Source: Aequorivita xiaoshiensis (GTDB taxonomy: Bacteria > Bacteroidota > Bacteroidia > Flavobacteriales > Flavobacteriaceae). Taken from it: a stretch of DNA of 64,000 nucleotides. The stretch is from the NCBI RefSeq assembly GCF_022008395.1, contig NZ_JAIRBB010000005.1, forward strand, positions 111,444 to 175,443, in the 5' to 3' direction. A program made the position numbers and the translations under genes. Below the pieces are notes generated by a model. It was not told where the DNA came from and searched no databases. It worked only from the letters and a program-made list of their open reading frames with translations. Positions 50,633 to 60,428 of this stretch are shown here, one piece after another; within the stretch, counting starts at the first letter, position 1; the number at the start of each line of letters is the position of its first letter.

Positions 50633-51859
50633 ATGAAAAATTCAATGAAAATTATTTGTTTACTGCTTCTGTCACTATTAGTGAGTTGTTCTTCTGACAA
50701 TGAAGAAACAGCGCCGCCACAATATACTTTAGATAACATTCAAGGAGATTGGTATAGGGTAGGAGGCAATAATCCTAATAATAATGGAATGTTGGTAAAT
50801 GTGGTGGATAACACAGGAACAATTGTGAACCCAGCCAATTCAAATTTTGACACTGGAGCTATAAAATGGAAATCAATAGTAGCAACGCAAAGTGATACCT
50901 ATGAACATAAAGAATTGGGAAGTGATGACCAATATTACGATGCTACTATGAAACTAGCGGCTGATGATACGCTTCGAGTTTCTGTTTCAAGTAGTGGCTC
51001 GGGCAACGTACAGAAATGGGTACGACAGCTAGCAGAGCAAAATGATTGCAGTCCGTATCAAGTAGGTGATTATACGGCCATGAAAAATGGCACATGGGCA
51101 CAAGTTAATGACGAACATAACTATCCAGGATTATTGTCTGCTGTTACCGATGCCGGGGGAGGATACTACACCGTAAAATTAACGAATGACAGTGGTGTTA
51201 TACCAGAAATGATAATAAAATCATCAGATGATCCTAATGGAGCTATCACGAGCGGAACGGCTATAGGAAGTCAAAATGAAACACAGAGAAAGTCAAGCTT
51301 TTTAGTGCATCCGGGAGTTAGCTATGATGTTGATGCTATATATTCGTCCTACATAAATGTAGATCATCCTGTTAATTACACTATCGAATATTCCTTCACT
51401 GGAAGGATGGATTGTTACGAACCAAACGATTTCATAGAAGAAGCAAAAGCAATTCCTAAAAATGAAAGTATTGAAGCTTATGCCATTACTGGTTATAAGT
51501 TAAACTATAATGATTCAGGGGCTCCACAAACTTTCGATTATTATAAAGTACAAGTGTTTGAAACAGCAAAATTACAAATGGAATTACTTCAAGTGCCAAC
51601 TTCGATAAAGTTAAATGTAAATATATTAAACCCTGACGGCGTGGTGTTAGGAGTTAATTACGACGTTATTTCTGGAGATATTAATGAAGATGGCGGACGG
51701 TTTTACACTACCACAAATCAATCTTTACCACCAGGGATTTACATTATAAAGGTTGAGATATCGGGTTCAAGAAAAACGGTCATTAACCAATATAACAATG
51801 AAACAATTCCAGACCATTGGAACACGCCCTATAAATTCAAAGTAACAACCGTTCAGTAG
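50633..51859 (+). CDS. Lipoprotein with C-terminal PPC-like domain
   Basis: A 408-residue lipoprotein; an internal Met at residue 5 is an alternative start. The lipobox is LLVSC (Cys19). The N-terminal half is of unknown fold and Gly/Asn rich (NIQGDWYRVGGNNPNN). The C-terminal part (residues about 262-405) resembles a bacterial pre-peptidase C-terminal domain: DCYEPNDFIEEAKAIP, then DYYKVQVFETAKLQMEL and LPPGIYIIKVEIS. Such domains fold as beta-sandwiches on exported proteins. No enzyme motif is visible. It follows the hybrid regulator and may be among its targets. Confidence 0.72.
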   Translation: MKNSMKIICLLLLSLLVSCSSDNEETAPPQYTLDNIQGDWYRVGGNNPNNNGMLVNVVDNTGTIVNPANSNFDTGAIKWKSIVATQSDTYEHKELGSDDQYYDATMKLAADDTLRVSVSSSGSGNVQKWVRQLAEQNDCSPYQVGDYTAMKNGTWAQVNDEHNYPGLLSAVTDAGGGYYTVKLTNDSGVIPEMIIKSSDDPNGAITSGTAIGSQNETQRKSSFLVHPGVSYDVDAIYSSYINVDHPVNYTIEYSFTGRMDCYEPNDFIEEAKAIPKNESIEAYAITGYKLNYNDSGAPQTFDYYKVQVFETAKLQMELLQVPTSIKLNVNILNPDGVVLGVNYDVISGDINEDGGRFYTTTNQSLPPGIYIIKVEISGSRKTVINQYNNETIPDHWNTPYKFKVTTVQ

Positions 51860-51966
51860 ATACTTAATTTTAAGTTCAAATATTAAAACAAGTAATTTCT
51901 TAAATTATCTACATTGATATTAACTCATTAAATAATTTTTAAATTGTTTAATTAGCAGCAATAGAA

Positions 51967-52003
51967 TAGCGATAAAAGTTCAAAATTTTTATCGCTATTT
52001 TTG
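51967..52003 (+). terminator. Hairpin terminator overlapping the -7 box of the nitroreductase gene
   Basis: TAGCGATAAAA (51967-51977) pairs perfectly with TTTTATCGCTA (51987-51997) and is followed by TTTTT. The last bases of the stem plus the T-run read TATTTTTG (51996-52003), a -7 box for the gene at 52029. One element seems to stop one unit and start the next. Confidence 0.65.
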
Positions 52004-52028
52004 CATTTAATATTAATTCATTTTTTAA

Positions 52029-52667
52029 ATGACTTCTACTACTATTGAAAAATTGCAGTGGCGTTACGCAACAAAGAAATTTGACCCTTCTAAAACATTA
52101 ACTGAAGAAAAATTAAATGTTTTAAAAGAGGCATTTAATCTTACTGCAACTTCTTTTGGCTTGCAACCTTTAAAATTGGTAGTTGTTAGCAACTCTGAAA
52201 TTAAGGAGCAGTTAATGCCGATTACGTATAATCAGCCTCAGGTTCGAGATGCATCTCACGTTTTAATTTTATGCATAGAAAAAAGTATAAATGAAGAGTT
52301 TATTATAGACCATTTTAAAAGAGTAGAGGGCTTGCGAAAAACCCCACGAACTATTTTAGAACCTTTTGAAAAAAATCTAATCGATTCGTTTACAGAAAAA
52401 GATAGTTCGGAAATAAAGGATTGGATGGTTAACCAACTTTATTTAACATTAGGAGCACTACTAACGGTGTGTGCAGTCGAGAAAATTGACGCCTGTCCAA
52501 TGGAAGGGTTTGAACCAAAAAAATACGATGCTTTACTAGGTCTAGACAAACAAGGATTAGAATCGGTAATTGTATTGCCTGTCGGTTATCGCGATGAGTC
52601 TGATTTTTTTATAAATCTTAAAAAAGTTCGTCGTGGCGTTGATGAATTAACCATAGAGTTCAAATAA
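52029..52667 (+). CDS. NAD(P)H-dependent nitroreductase-family oxidoreductase
   Basis: A 212-residue soluble FMN enzyme of the NfsB/nitroreductase family. The N-terminus LQWRYATKKFDPSKTLTEE matches the FMN-phosphate-binding RxxxRxF-like start, and SFGLQPLKLVVV covers the following ligand region. Near the C-terminus CAVEKIDACPMEGFEPKKYD and VLPVGYRDESDFF fit the dimer and FMN contacts. Such enzymes reduce quinones, nitroaromatics or dihydropteridines with NAD(P)H; the natural substrate is unknown. It has its own promoter; the downstream DegT gene starts 169 nt later. Confidence 0.88.
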   Translation: MTSTTIEKLQWRYATKKFDPSKTLTEEKLNVLKEAFNLTATSFGLQPLKLVVVSNSEIKEQLMPITYNQPQVRDASHVLILCIEKSINEEFIIDHFKRVEGLRKTPRTILEPFEKNLIDSFTEKDSSEIKDWMVNQLYLTLGALLTVCAVEKIDACPMEGFEPKKYDALLGLDKQGLESVIVLPVGYRDESDFFINLKKVRRGVDELTIEFK

Positions 52668-52836
52668 ATTTAGCTGGAATTAGAATTTCCTTCGACTTAA
52701 TTTATCTTGAATAAAGTAAAAGAGTAAGGAAAGCTATGACGAAATAAAATATGAACAGTAAGTTTACAGTTGAAATACTAAGTCGATTATCCCTTTAAAC
52801 TTTTTCAAAAAATATTAATTATATTAAATAAAAAAC

Positions 52837-54030
52837 ATGCCAGGATTTGAAATTTTTGGCGCTGAAGAGCGCAAACAAGTAAATGATGTATTGGAAACAG
52901 GTGTTTTAATGCGCTATGGTTTTGACGGAATGCGAAACAATCATTGGAAGGCCAAAGAATTTGAATCTCTATTCGCAAAAAGAATGGATGCAGAATACTG
53001 TCAATTAGTTTCTAGCGGTACAGCAGCTTTAACTGTGGCTTTAGCTTCAGCTGGAATTGGTGCTGGGGATGAGGTAATCATGCCAACATTTACTTTTGTA
53101 GCAAGTTTTGAATCTATTTTAGCGCTGGGTGCTGTTCCTATTTTGGTAGATATCGATGAAACTTTAACGCTTGACCCTAACGCTGTAGAGGCTGCAATTA
53201 CTGAAAAAACAAAGTGTGTTATGCCTGTGCATATGTGTGGCTCTATGGCAGACTTGAGAGCCTTAAAAGCAATTTGCGATAAACATAATTTACTTCTTCT
53301 TGAGGATGCCTGCCAAGCTTTAGGTGGTACTTATCAAGGAAAACCTCTAGGTAGCTATGGTGATTTGGGATGTTTTTCTTTCGATTATGTAAAAACAATT
53401 ACCTGTGGGGAAGGCGGTGCTATTATCACAAATAATAAAGAATACGCAAAAAATGCAGATCATTATCAAGACCATGGCCACGATCACGTTGGTAACGATC
53501 GAGGCGCAGAATCGCACCCCTTTCTAGGATACAATTTTAGAATATCCGAATTGAATGCCGCAGTCGGTTTGGCACAGCTCGACAAATTAGATGGAATATT
53601 AAATACGCAGAAGGATAACTACAAAATACTTCGCGAAGCTTTAGCGTCTATTGAAGGCGTGACTTTTAGAAAAGTGCCTGAGGGAGGAGAAGAAAATTAT
53701 TCTTTTCTGAGCTTTTTCCTGCCGAATGAGGGTTTAACGAAAAAAGCTCATAAAGCACTTTCTGATGCTGGTGTCGATGCTTATTTTTATTGGTATACCA
53801 ATAATTGGCATTACATAAACGGTTGGGAACACCTGAGAAATCAAAAAAGCTTGGGCAACCTTTCTTCGGAAGTGAAAAACCAAATGCAAGACTTAAACAA
53901 TACCGATTTTTCCAAAAGTCATGCAGTGATGAGTCGTACAATTTCTTCATTGATTAAAATTGGCTGGACTGAAAAAGAGGTTCAAAAAAGAGCCGAAGCA
54001 ATGAAACAAGCGATTATCTCAGTTTTATAG
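52837..54030 (+). CDS. DegT/DnrJ/EryC1/StrS-family aminotransferase
   Basis: A 397-residue PLP-dependent sugar aminotransferase. GTAALTVALASAGIGAGDEV is the cofactor-phosphate region, LLLEDACQALGGTYQG carries the Asp that contacts the pyridine nitrogen, and the Schiff-base lysine is in CFSFDYVKTITCGEGGAI. YNFRISELNAAVGLAQL is the usual dimer signature. It makes an amino sugar or acts on a keto-inositol; database relatives include glutamine-scyllo-inositol transaminase. No nucleotide-sugar genes are nearby, so the substrate is open. It ends at a strong terminator. Confidence 0.9.
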   Translation: MPGFEIFGAEERKQVNDVLETGVLMRYGFDGMRNNHWKAKEFESLFAKRMDAEYCQLVSSGTAALTVALASAGIGAGDEVIMPTFTFVASFESILALGAVPILVDIDETLTLDPNAVEAAITEKTKCVMPVHMCGSMADLRALKAICDKHNLLLLEDACQALGGTYQGKPLGSYGDLGCFSFDYVKTITCGEGGAIITNNKEYAKNADHYQDHGHDHVGNDRGAESHPFLGYNFRISELNAAVGLAQLDKLDGILNTQKDNYKILREALASIEGVTFRKVPEGGEENYSFLSFFLPNEGLTKKAHKALSDAGVDAYFYWYTNNWHYINGWEHLRNQKSLGNLSSEVKNQMQDLNNTDFSKSHAVMSRTISSLIKIGWTEKEVQKRAEAMKQAIISVL

Positions 54031-54049
54031 ATTTTCGTCACTATTTTTT

Positions 54050-54083
54050 AAAAGTCGTCTAATGTTGTTTTAGACGACTTTTT
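54050..54083 (+). terminator. Terminator of the DegT-family gene
   Basis: AAAAGTCGTCTAA and TTAGACGACTTTTT form a strong stem with a T-tail, about 20 nt after the stop. Confidence 0.85.
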
Positions 54084-54246
54084 TGTTTTTATATACTTCA
54101 AATTCCCAATGGGAAAGATACAATTTGCTTCTTCTTCAGGTGTTTTCGGAATATGACACATTTCTTTCAACTTTTGAAACATGTGTGATAATTACTTTAC
54201 ATGTATGTCTTTAGCTTAGTGATGTAGAATGATTTAAACATTACTT

Positions 54247-55119
54247 ATGAAAACTAAAAACATACTTATAGCATTTACCTTCCTTTTAATAGGAACCAAT
54301 ATTCAGGCTCAAATATTAGATAAAATGGCTAAAAGAGCTGAGCGCACTGTAGAACGAACTGTATTAAATAGAACAGATAGAGAAGTTTCAAAGCAAACAA
54401 ATAAAACTATTGATGGGGTAATTGAAGGTGATAAAGAAAAAAAAACGAAAAAAACTCCTAAGAAATCCAAATCTAAAAAGAAAACCAGAAACTCGAATAT
54501 AATCGGAGGTAATATGGATGGAATTCCTGATAGTTATAACTTTCAGTATTCATTAGATATGAAAATAACCTCAGACGGAAATACTTCTAATTTAAAATAT
54601 TTTGCTGCACCTAATGCGAGTTACTTCGGAACGGGAGTAGCAGGTCAAAACAATAGTGTTATTGTTTACGATATAGAAAATCAAGCTATGATAACTTTTA
54701 TGAATAGTAATGGACAAAAAATGGCAATGAAGATGAATATGCCCTTACAAGAAGAAATGCAAGAAATGATTAATCAAAAAGGCAGTAATAGTAAAGGTGA
54801 TGGTATGAAGTATATCCCAATTGAAGGCAAGACCATTTTAGGGTATAAATGTAAAGGATATTTGGTAAAACAGGAGGAGGGTACAAGTAAGATTTATATT
54901 ACAAATGAAGCTCCAATTGGTTTTTTAGGAATGCTAGCTAGTGTTAATGCCATAGGTGACGACAAAAATACTATAGACATTCCATTTGATGAGAACTCAA
55001 CGATTATGGAGATGGAGTTTACTTCAAACTCAAAAAACAGAGATGATATGCATATACTGTGTACTGCTATAGAAAAACATCAATTTACTATTAATAGAAA
55101 CGAATATCGCGGATTGTAA
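54247..55119 (+). CDS. Exported DUF4412-like protein
   Basis: A 290-residue exported protein with signal peptide ending NIQAQ. A lysine-rich, disordered segment (residues about 50-85, KEKKTKKTPKKSKSKKK) separates it from a beta-rich domain with GVAGQNNSVIVYDIENQAM and IPIEGKTILGYKCKGYLV. This looks like the DUF4412 (outer-membrane lipoprotein-like) family, but the match is from pattern only. It is likely periplasmic or surface exposed. The next gene encodes another exported protein 53 nt downstream, so the two may be a unit. Confidence 0.65.
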   Translation: MKTKNILIAFTFLLIGTNIQAQILDKMAKRAERTVERTVLNRTDREVSKQTNKTIDGVIEGDKEKKTKKTPKKSKSKKKTRNSNIIGGNMDGIPDSYNFQYSLDMKITSDGNTSNLKYFAAPNASYFGTGVAGQNNSVIVYDIENQAMITFMNSNGQKMAMKMNMPLQEEMQEMINQKGSNSKGDGMKYIPIEGKTILGYKCKGYLVKQEEGTSKIYITNEAPIGFLGMLASVNAIGDDKNTIDIPFDENSTIMEMEFTSNSKNRDDMHILCTAIEKHQFTINRNEYRGL

Positions 55120-55172
55120 CCATCTTGTAAAGTTAAAATCAAGACAAATAGTTAATCATTGAAATTAATATA

Positions 55173-56060
55173 ATGAAATCAATCGCAATAATATTTCTCG
55201 CTTTAATATATCTCACTAGCTGTAAAGACAGTAAAAGTTCTGATACTAATACAACTGTAAAACCCAATGCCCATGTAAAAACTGAGAAAGCAATAAATAG
55301 TAATAATAACAATAAAACTCAGGACATTGAAAATAAAAGGGATTCGAAAATTAAAAAAACTCAAGAAGATTGGTATTGGAAAAATACTATTATGAGTAAA
55401 AACAATTCCTTCGATAATTGGCAGGAAGGAGCGGTAGATTTAGTTATGTTATTCAAAGTCAAAGGAAATGACATGCATCCCAAAACCATTAAAGTGGGGA
55501 CTATTAATGCTTCAGGAGAAGTTAATATTAATTTACCCTCAGAATTAAAAACAGAACAAAAATTAGATGATTTGGGAAACCTTGTGTTTTTCGACATTAC
55601 TGATATTTCAAGTTTTAATTATGAAAATGGAGCTACTGGTTATTTCTCTAATACATCATTTCAGGTTCTCAAGAATGGTAATGCTATAGGGAATTTAACT
55701 ATAGGTAATTCGGTGCGAACTACATATAACCTAACAAATCAAAGTAATTTAAAACAAGGGGATGAGGGGTATCTTGTTTACTTGGTTTATGTTGATGAAA
55801 AAGCTGCGATGAAAGGGAATGAAACTACTACTGTAAAAGCGAGAAGAGATGGTACAAATACTATTGATGCAGAAACAACTGTTATTTACAATTTAAGTTT
55901 TAAACCAGGTTGGAATTATGTAAAAACCGAAGTAATAGGTAGATACAATCTAGAACACGAAAGAGGCTTGGATGTATCTTGGTTTAAAAAACACGAACAT
56001 ATTACAATTCCTAAAAAACCTTCAGAAGCCGAATATTTCTTCAGAAAATATTCATATTAA
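55173..56060 (+). CDS. Lipoprotein of unknown function
   Basis: A 295-residue lipoprotein with lipobox LTSC (Cys17), then a long polar Asn/Lys-rich linker (residues about 20-65). The remainder is a beta-rich domain with motifs WYWKNTIMSKNNSFDNWQEG and GWNYVKTEVIGRYNLEHERG. I recognise no family. It follows a DUF4412-like gene in the same direction, and the 246 bp downstream of it hold no gene I can support. Confidence 0.6.
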   Translation: MKSIAIIFLALIYLTSCKDSKSSDTNTTVKPNAHVKTEKAINSNNNNKTQDIENKRDSKIKKTQEDWYWKNTIMSKNNSFDNWQEGAVDLVMLFKVKGNDMHPKTIKVGTINASGEVNINLPSELKTEQKLDDLGNLVFFDITDISSFNYENGATGYFSNTSFQVLKNGNAIGNLTIGNSVRTTYNLTNQSNLKQGDEGYLVYLVYVDEKAAMKGNETTTVKARRDGTNTIDAETTVIYNLSFKPGWNYVKTEVIGRYNLEHERGLDVSWFKKHEHITIPKKPSEAEYFFRKYSY

Positions 56061-56306
56061 TTAAATTTTGTTGTTATGAGATAAAACATCTTCAATTGAA
56101 TAACATTGCTATGTGCGGATAAAAACTTCAAATTATTGATATGCTTTAACATGTACATTTTCAGCTTCTAATACTTCAAAATAGGGGAGGAATGTATATT
56201 TCTCATTTTTCTCTATTCAACTTACAACATTTTGTTAACGATTATCTATGGAATATTCCCGATATTTGTTTTTACCCAAAAATTTAAAAACTCTAATTAA
56301 CAAACT

Positions 56307-56489
56307 ATGGGAATGAACAAAAACACTGTATTGGCATGGGCCACATTTATAATGATTGTAGTAGGTTTAGTTCTTATTGGCTTAGGTGCCTTTCGGTACG
56401 ATGATGTTGCAGGTTGGGGCTTCGCTTCAGTAGGGATCGGCTTTTTTGCTATTGCTTGGGTTTTTAACGCATTAAAAGGGAGAGTTTAA
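56307..56489 (+). CDS. CAL67264-family small membrane protein
   Basis: A 60-residue two-helix membrane protein (residues about 6-26 and 36-56) with charged turn FRYDDVAGWG. The start MGMNKNTVLAWAT and the end AWVFNALKGRV match a small flavobacterial family named after a Gramella forsetii protein. Its function is unknown. It stands alone, with the DinB gene 67 nt downstream. Confidence 0.8.
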   Translation: MGMNKNTVLAWATFIMIVVGLVLIGLGAFRYDDVAGWGFASVGIGFFAIAWVFNALKGRV

Positions 56490-56556
56490 AAAAGTAATTT
56501 GTAAACAGTAAAAAGCTTAATTTACATAAATTCTTTATTGTTTTCGGTTTAATATT

Positions 56557-57033
56557 ATGTCTGAAGAAAAACTAATACGAGAAAGACTTTCAAAGCATCT
56601 TTTTGGCGGAGAGGCCTTCATGCCTGTGATCGATATGTTGGATAAAATTTCTTTTGAAGATATTAATACTCGTCCAGCCAATTTGCCTTACTCTTTTTAT
56701 GAATTGTTTTTTCACGTTGTTTTTACTCAAAAAGACATTGTAAAGTTCACTTGTTCTGATGACTACAGCAAACCAAAATGGCCAGATTTTTATTGGCCCA
56801 AAGAGAAAACCTGCAGAAATGCTGAAGAATGGGAAACCTTAAAAGCCGAATATATTACAGACCGCGAACGTTTAAAAAACTTCCTTTTAGATGAGAAAAA
56901 TGAACTAACCAAAGCAGTCAAAAATGGAAAAGGGGAACAAACACTGCTACGCGAATTGCTCCTCGTAATTGAACACACTGCGTATCACACTGGACAGATG
57001 CTAATTGTATTAAGACTTCTGAATCTTCATTAA
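56557..57033 (+). CDS. DinB-family protein
   Basis: A 158-residue four-helix protein of the DinB/YfiT type. H-containing motifs NLPYSFYELFFHVVFTQKDI and VIEHTAYHTGQMLIVLRLL give three histidines in the order expected for a bound divalent metal (H in FFH, H in IEH, H in YHTGQ). Members include bacillithiol- and mycothiol-transferases and DNA-damage-induced proteins; this organism carries bshB1, so a bacillithiol-S-transferase role is possible but not shown. EttA follows 168 nt downstream. Confidence 0.85.
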   Translation: MSEEKLIRERLSKHLFGGEAFMPVIDMLDKISFEDINTRPANLPYSFYELFFHVVFTQKDIVKFTCSDDYSKPKWPDFYWPKEKTCRNAEEWETLKAEYITDRERLKNFLLDEKNELTKAVKNGKGEQTLLRELLLVIEHTAYHTGQMLIVLRLLNLH

Positions 57034-57201
57034 TTAGTTATTAGTTCATAAACTTATAATAATGGCAGAAACTTAAAAGTTATTAGTTTTCTAGAATTAA
57101 GTGAATCAGTTTCAGAGCTTAAAAATCAAATTTATAGCGCTTGCGAAAAAAAATAATAGAGAGTAATCTCAACAATAAATAATAAATTACAATCAATAAT
57201 T

Positions 57202-58893
57202 ATGTCTGACGATAAAAAAGTAATCTTCTCTATGTCTGGGTTAACCAAAACCTATCAAAGTGCCCAGACTCCTGTACTTAAAAATATATATCTAAGTTTC
57301 TTCTACGGTGCCAAAATTGGTATTCTTGGTTTAAACGGAAGTGGTAAATCTACATTGCTTCGCATTATTGCAGGGGAAGAAAAAAACTACCAGGGCGATG
57401 TTGTTTTCGCTCCTGGATATACAGTAGGATATTTAGAACAAGAGCCAAAACTAGACGAATCTAAAACTGTGCTTGAAGTTGTAAAGGAAGGAGTGCAAGA
57501 AGTTGTTGACGTGCTTGATGAGTACAATAAGATTAACGACATGTTCGGGCTTCCTGAAGTGTATGAGAATCCTGATAAGATGGAGGAGTTGATGAATAAA
57601 CAAGCAAAGCTTCAAGATAAAATTGACGCGACTAACGCTTGGGAACTCGATACCAAATTAGAAATAGCAATGGATGCGCTACGTACTCCAGAGCCAGATA
57701 AGCTTATTAGTGTACTATCAGGAGGTGAAAGACGTCGTGTAGCATTGTGTAGGTTGCTTCTTAGAGAACCAGATGTGCTATTACTGGATGAGCCTACCAA
57801 CCACTTGGATGCAGAGAGTGTTCATTGGTTAGAGCATCATTTAGCAGAATATAAAGGAACTGTAATTGCCGTTACTCACGACCGTTACTTCCTAGATAAC
57901 GTTGCTGGTTGGATTTTAGAACTAGATAGAGGTGAAGGTATTCCTTGGAAAGGAAATTACTCATCTTGGTTAGATCAAAAATCGAAGCGATTAGCACTAG
58001 AGCAAAAGCAAGCTGGAAAACGTCAAAAAACGCTTGAACGTGAGTTGGAGTGGGTTCGTCAAGGAGCTAAAGGTCGCCAAACAAAACAAAAGGCACGTTT
58101 ACAGAATTACGACAAGCTTTTAAGTCAAGATCAAAAGCAATTGGATGAGAAGTTAGAAATCTATATCCCTAATGGACCAAGATTAGGAACAAATGTTATT
58201 GAAGCAAAAGACGTATCTAAAGCATTTGGCGATAAGCTGCTTTACGAAAACTTAAACTTTAAATTACCACAAGCTGGTATTGTAGGTATTATCGGTCCTA
58301 ACGGAGCAGGTAAAACAACCATTTTTAAGATGATTATGGGGGAAGAAACCCCAGACAAAGGAACTTTTGAAGTGGGTGAAACTGCTAAAATTGCTTACGT
58401 AGATCAAACACACTCCAATATAGATCCTGAAAAAACAATTTGGGAGAACTTCAGCGATGGGCAAGAGCTTATTATGATGGGTGGCCGACAAGTAAACTCT
58501 AGAGCTTATTTAAGTCGTTTTAACTTCAGTGGTAGCGAGCAAAACAAAAAAGTATCTATGCTTTCTGGTGGAGAAAGAAACCGACTTCATTTAGCTATGA
58601 CGTTAAAAGAAGAAGGGAACGTTCTCCTGCTTGATGAGCCAACAAACGACTTAGATGTTAACACCTTGCGAGCGTTAGAGGAAGGTTTAGAAAATTTTGC
58701 TGGCTGTGCTGTAGTAATTAGCCACGACCGTTGGTTTTTAGATAGAATTTGTACTCATATTTTAGCTTTTGAAGGTAATAGTGAAGTGTATTATTTCGAA
58801 GGAGGCTTTAGTGAATATGAAGAGAATAAAAAGAAACGCTTAGGTGGCGACTTGATGCCGAAGCGTATTAAATACAAAAAACTAATTAGATAA
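57202..58893 (+). CDS. ettA: EttA, energy-dependent translational throttle ABC-F protein
   Basis: A 563-residue soluble ABC-F ATPase with two nucleotide-binding domains. The first has GLNGSGKST and LLDEPTNHLD, the second GPNGAGKTT and LLDEPTNDLD, each preceded by an LSGGE signature. The linker helices (residues about 255-320) and the C-terminal GGDLMPKRIKYKKL agree with EttA, which binds the ribosomal E site and delays the first peptide bond when ATP is low. It differs from Uup and YheS in length and tail. A small lipoprotein gene starts 3 nt after the stop. Confidence 0.94.
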   Translation: MSDDKKVIFSMSGLTKTYQSAQTPVLKNIYLSFFYGAKIGILGLNGSGKSTLLRIIAGEEKNYQGDVVFAPGYTVGYLEQEPKLDESKTVLEVVKEGVQEVVDVLDEYNKINDMFGLPEVYENPDKMEELMNKQAKLQDKIDATNAWELDTKLEIAMDALRTPEPDKLISVLSGGERRRVALCRLLLREPDVLLLDEPTNHLDAESVHWLEHHLAEYKGTVIAVTHDRYFLDNVAGWILELDRGEGIPWKGNYSSWLDQKSKRLALEQKQAGKRQKTLERELEWVRQGAKGRQTKQKARLQNYDKLLSQDQKQLDEKLEIYIPNGPRLGTNVIEAKDVSKAFGDKLLYENLNFKLPQAGIVGIIGPNGAGKTTIFKMIMGEETPDKGTFEVGETAKIAYVDQTHSNIDPEKTIWENFSDGQELIMMGGRQVNSRAYLSRFNFSGSEQNKKVSMLSGGERNRLHLAMTLKEEGNVLLLDEPTNDLDVNTLRALEEGLENFAGCAVVISHDRWFLDRICTHILAFEGNSEVYYFEGGFSEYEENKKKRLGGDLMPKRIKYKKLIR

Positions 58894-58896
58894 ATT

Positions 58897-59340
58897 ATGT
58901 GGAAATATTTTATTGCGCTTGGTTTAATAGTAACGATTTCATCCTGTGGATCTAAAAATACCGCTATGAAATCGTCTAAGGCCGCTAAGGAAATTGTATT
59001 AGGGAAAAGTGAAGTTGTATCTTACAAAAGTTTAGGTAACGGCGTGGCTTCAGTATCTTTAAAACTCTATGAGAACAACACCTTTTTATTCGATTTTAAA
59101 AGTATTCCGCAGCCTGGTTCAAACGACAAACCTGTGGTAATTTCTGAAAAGGGAACTTACACATCTGACGGGAGTTGGAAGACTTTAAATTTTGTAAAAC
59201 CAAAGTTTTCGCTAGCTGCAATTTTTGACGCTCAGTACGGTGATGCTTCACACTTTACCGTAATAAGCGACGATAAAGTGAAGATAAACTCCTCAAAACC
59301 CGCCTTGCCAATTTGGGGTGTAGTTTGTGAGAAAAAATAA
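58897..59340 (+). CDS. Small lipoprotein downstream of ettA
   Basis: A 147-residue lipoprotein with lipobox ISSC (Cys17) and a small beta-sandwich-like domain (KLYENNTFLFDFKSIP, SEKGTYTSDGSWKTLNF). It has no family I can name, although the layout resembles META- or copper-resistance-NlpE-like small folds. The gene follows ettA by 3 nt and shares its terminator, so it is likely co-transcribed. Confidence 0.65.
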   Translation: MWKYFIALGLIVTISSCGSKNTAMKSSKAAKEIVLGKSEVVSYKSLGNGVASVSLKLYENNTFLFDFKSIPQPGSNDKPVVISEKGTYTSDGSWKTLNFVKPKFSLAAIFDAQYGDASHFTVISDDKVKINSSKPALPIWGVVCEKK

Positions 59341-59346
59341 ATTATG

Positions 59347-59397
59347 GTCTGTTAGAACGAAAATACAAGCATTTGCAAAGTACTCGTTCTAACAGAC
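59347..59397. terminator. Bidirectional terminator between the 58897 gene and hutG
   Basis: GTCTGTTAGAACGA (59347-59360) pairs perfectly with TCGTTCTAACAGAC (59384-59397) over 14 bp around a 23-nt loop. The right arm is followed by a T-run. It lies between convergent genes. Confidence 0.85.
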
Positions 59398-59426
59398 TTT
59401 TTTATTACATTATTTTTAAAAACGGA

Positions 59427-60428
59427 TTAAGAAATCACATCGCTTACTAAATAAGCGATAGCCTTTCCAACTTGGTTTGACGCAACTCCAGTAGAAGGAG
59501 CACCTTCGCAAAGATGTACATAGCTCGCGTTTTTGTTTTTAGCGAAATAGGAGACGAATTGTCGCGCATGCGTTACTGAAAAACCACTTGGTGTAATTGC
59601 ACTACTTCCCATTATTTCAATAGCATCCATATCCAATTCAATCCCAAAATTATCATTACTACAGAAGTTTTCACTTTCGGCTAATGCTTCAGAAAAGCTT
59701 TTATTTTGATTAATTGTTATATCCTCAAAAAGATTAAATTTCACTTTCTCAGAATTTTTTTTCATCAAAGCAAATACGGCTTCAGAAGTATAGTTTCTAT
59801 GAAGCCCGAATATAAAATACTTACTTAAAAACCCTTCTTCAAAAGCATAAGAAAATCCGTTGCCACTGTGGCGGTGTTCTAAGGCACGAAAATCTGTATG
59901 TGCATCAAAATTTATACAGTTTATAGGTTTTTTAAATCCTTCAGAAGTTCCTTTTATATTTCCGTAACTATTATTGTGGCCCCCACCTATAATTATCGGA
60001 AATTTTCCAGCTGCAACGATTGCTTTTACAACTTCGGCTACTTTATGATCTATTTGAAATACAAGTTCACCAAGTTTTTCGGCATAATGTTTATCTGCTT
60101 TTAAAATATTTTCTGCCTGCTTCATCTGAGTGTCGCAGTCTATTTCCCCTAAAAGAATAACATTCTCAGCATTTGTTAAGTGATTGTGCTGAATATTTAA
60201 AATACTCCCTAATGCAGTGTTCCAAGCCTTTGAAGTTCCTGGATTCCCATAATTTGCACGAACGCCAATTTCCTCAGGGATACCTAGTAAAACGTAATTG
60301 GACGAATGATTCTTTAAGCTTTCAAGAGAATCAACGAAACCAACTTTTTCACCAAATTTGGTTTCACCAACGCGCTTATTGATATAAGGAGCGGCATCTT
60401 TTTCGGAGTAAATTTTAATTAAATTCAT
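59427..60428 (-). CDS. hutG: Formimidoylglutamase
   Basis: A 333-residue ureohydrolase-fold enzyme of histidine breakdown, converting N-formimidoyl-glutamate to glutamate and formamide. Metal-binding motifs of the arginase family are present: GGGHNNSYG, CINFDAHTDFRA and ELDMDAI, which bind two manganese ions. Its start overlaps the stop of hutI by 4 bp (ATGA), so the pair is one operon. HutH and HutU are not in the window. Location and pairing with HutI make HutG more likely than arginase or agmatinase. Confidence 0.9.
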   Translation of the reverse strand: MNLIKIYSEKDAAPYINKRVGETKFGEKVGFVDSLESLKNHSSNYVLLGIPEEIGVRANYGNPGTSKAWNTALGSILNIQHNHLTNAENVILLGEIDCDTQMKQAENILKADKHYAEKLGELVFQIDHKVAEVVKAIVAAGKFPIIIGGGHNNSYGNIKGTSEGFKKPINCINFDAHTDFRALEHRHSGNGFSYAFEEGFLSKYFIFGLHRNYTSEAVFALMKKNSEKVKFNLFEDITINQNKSFSEALAESENFCSNDNFGIELDMDAIEIMGSSAITPSGFSVTHARQFVSYFAKNKNASYVHLCEGAPSTGVASNQVGKAIAYLVSDVIS

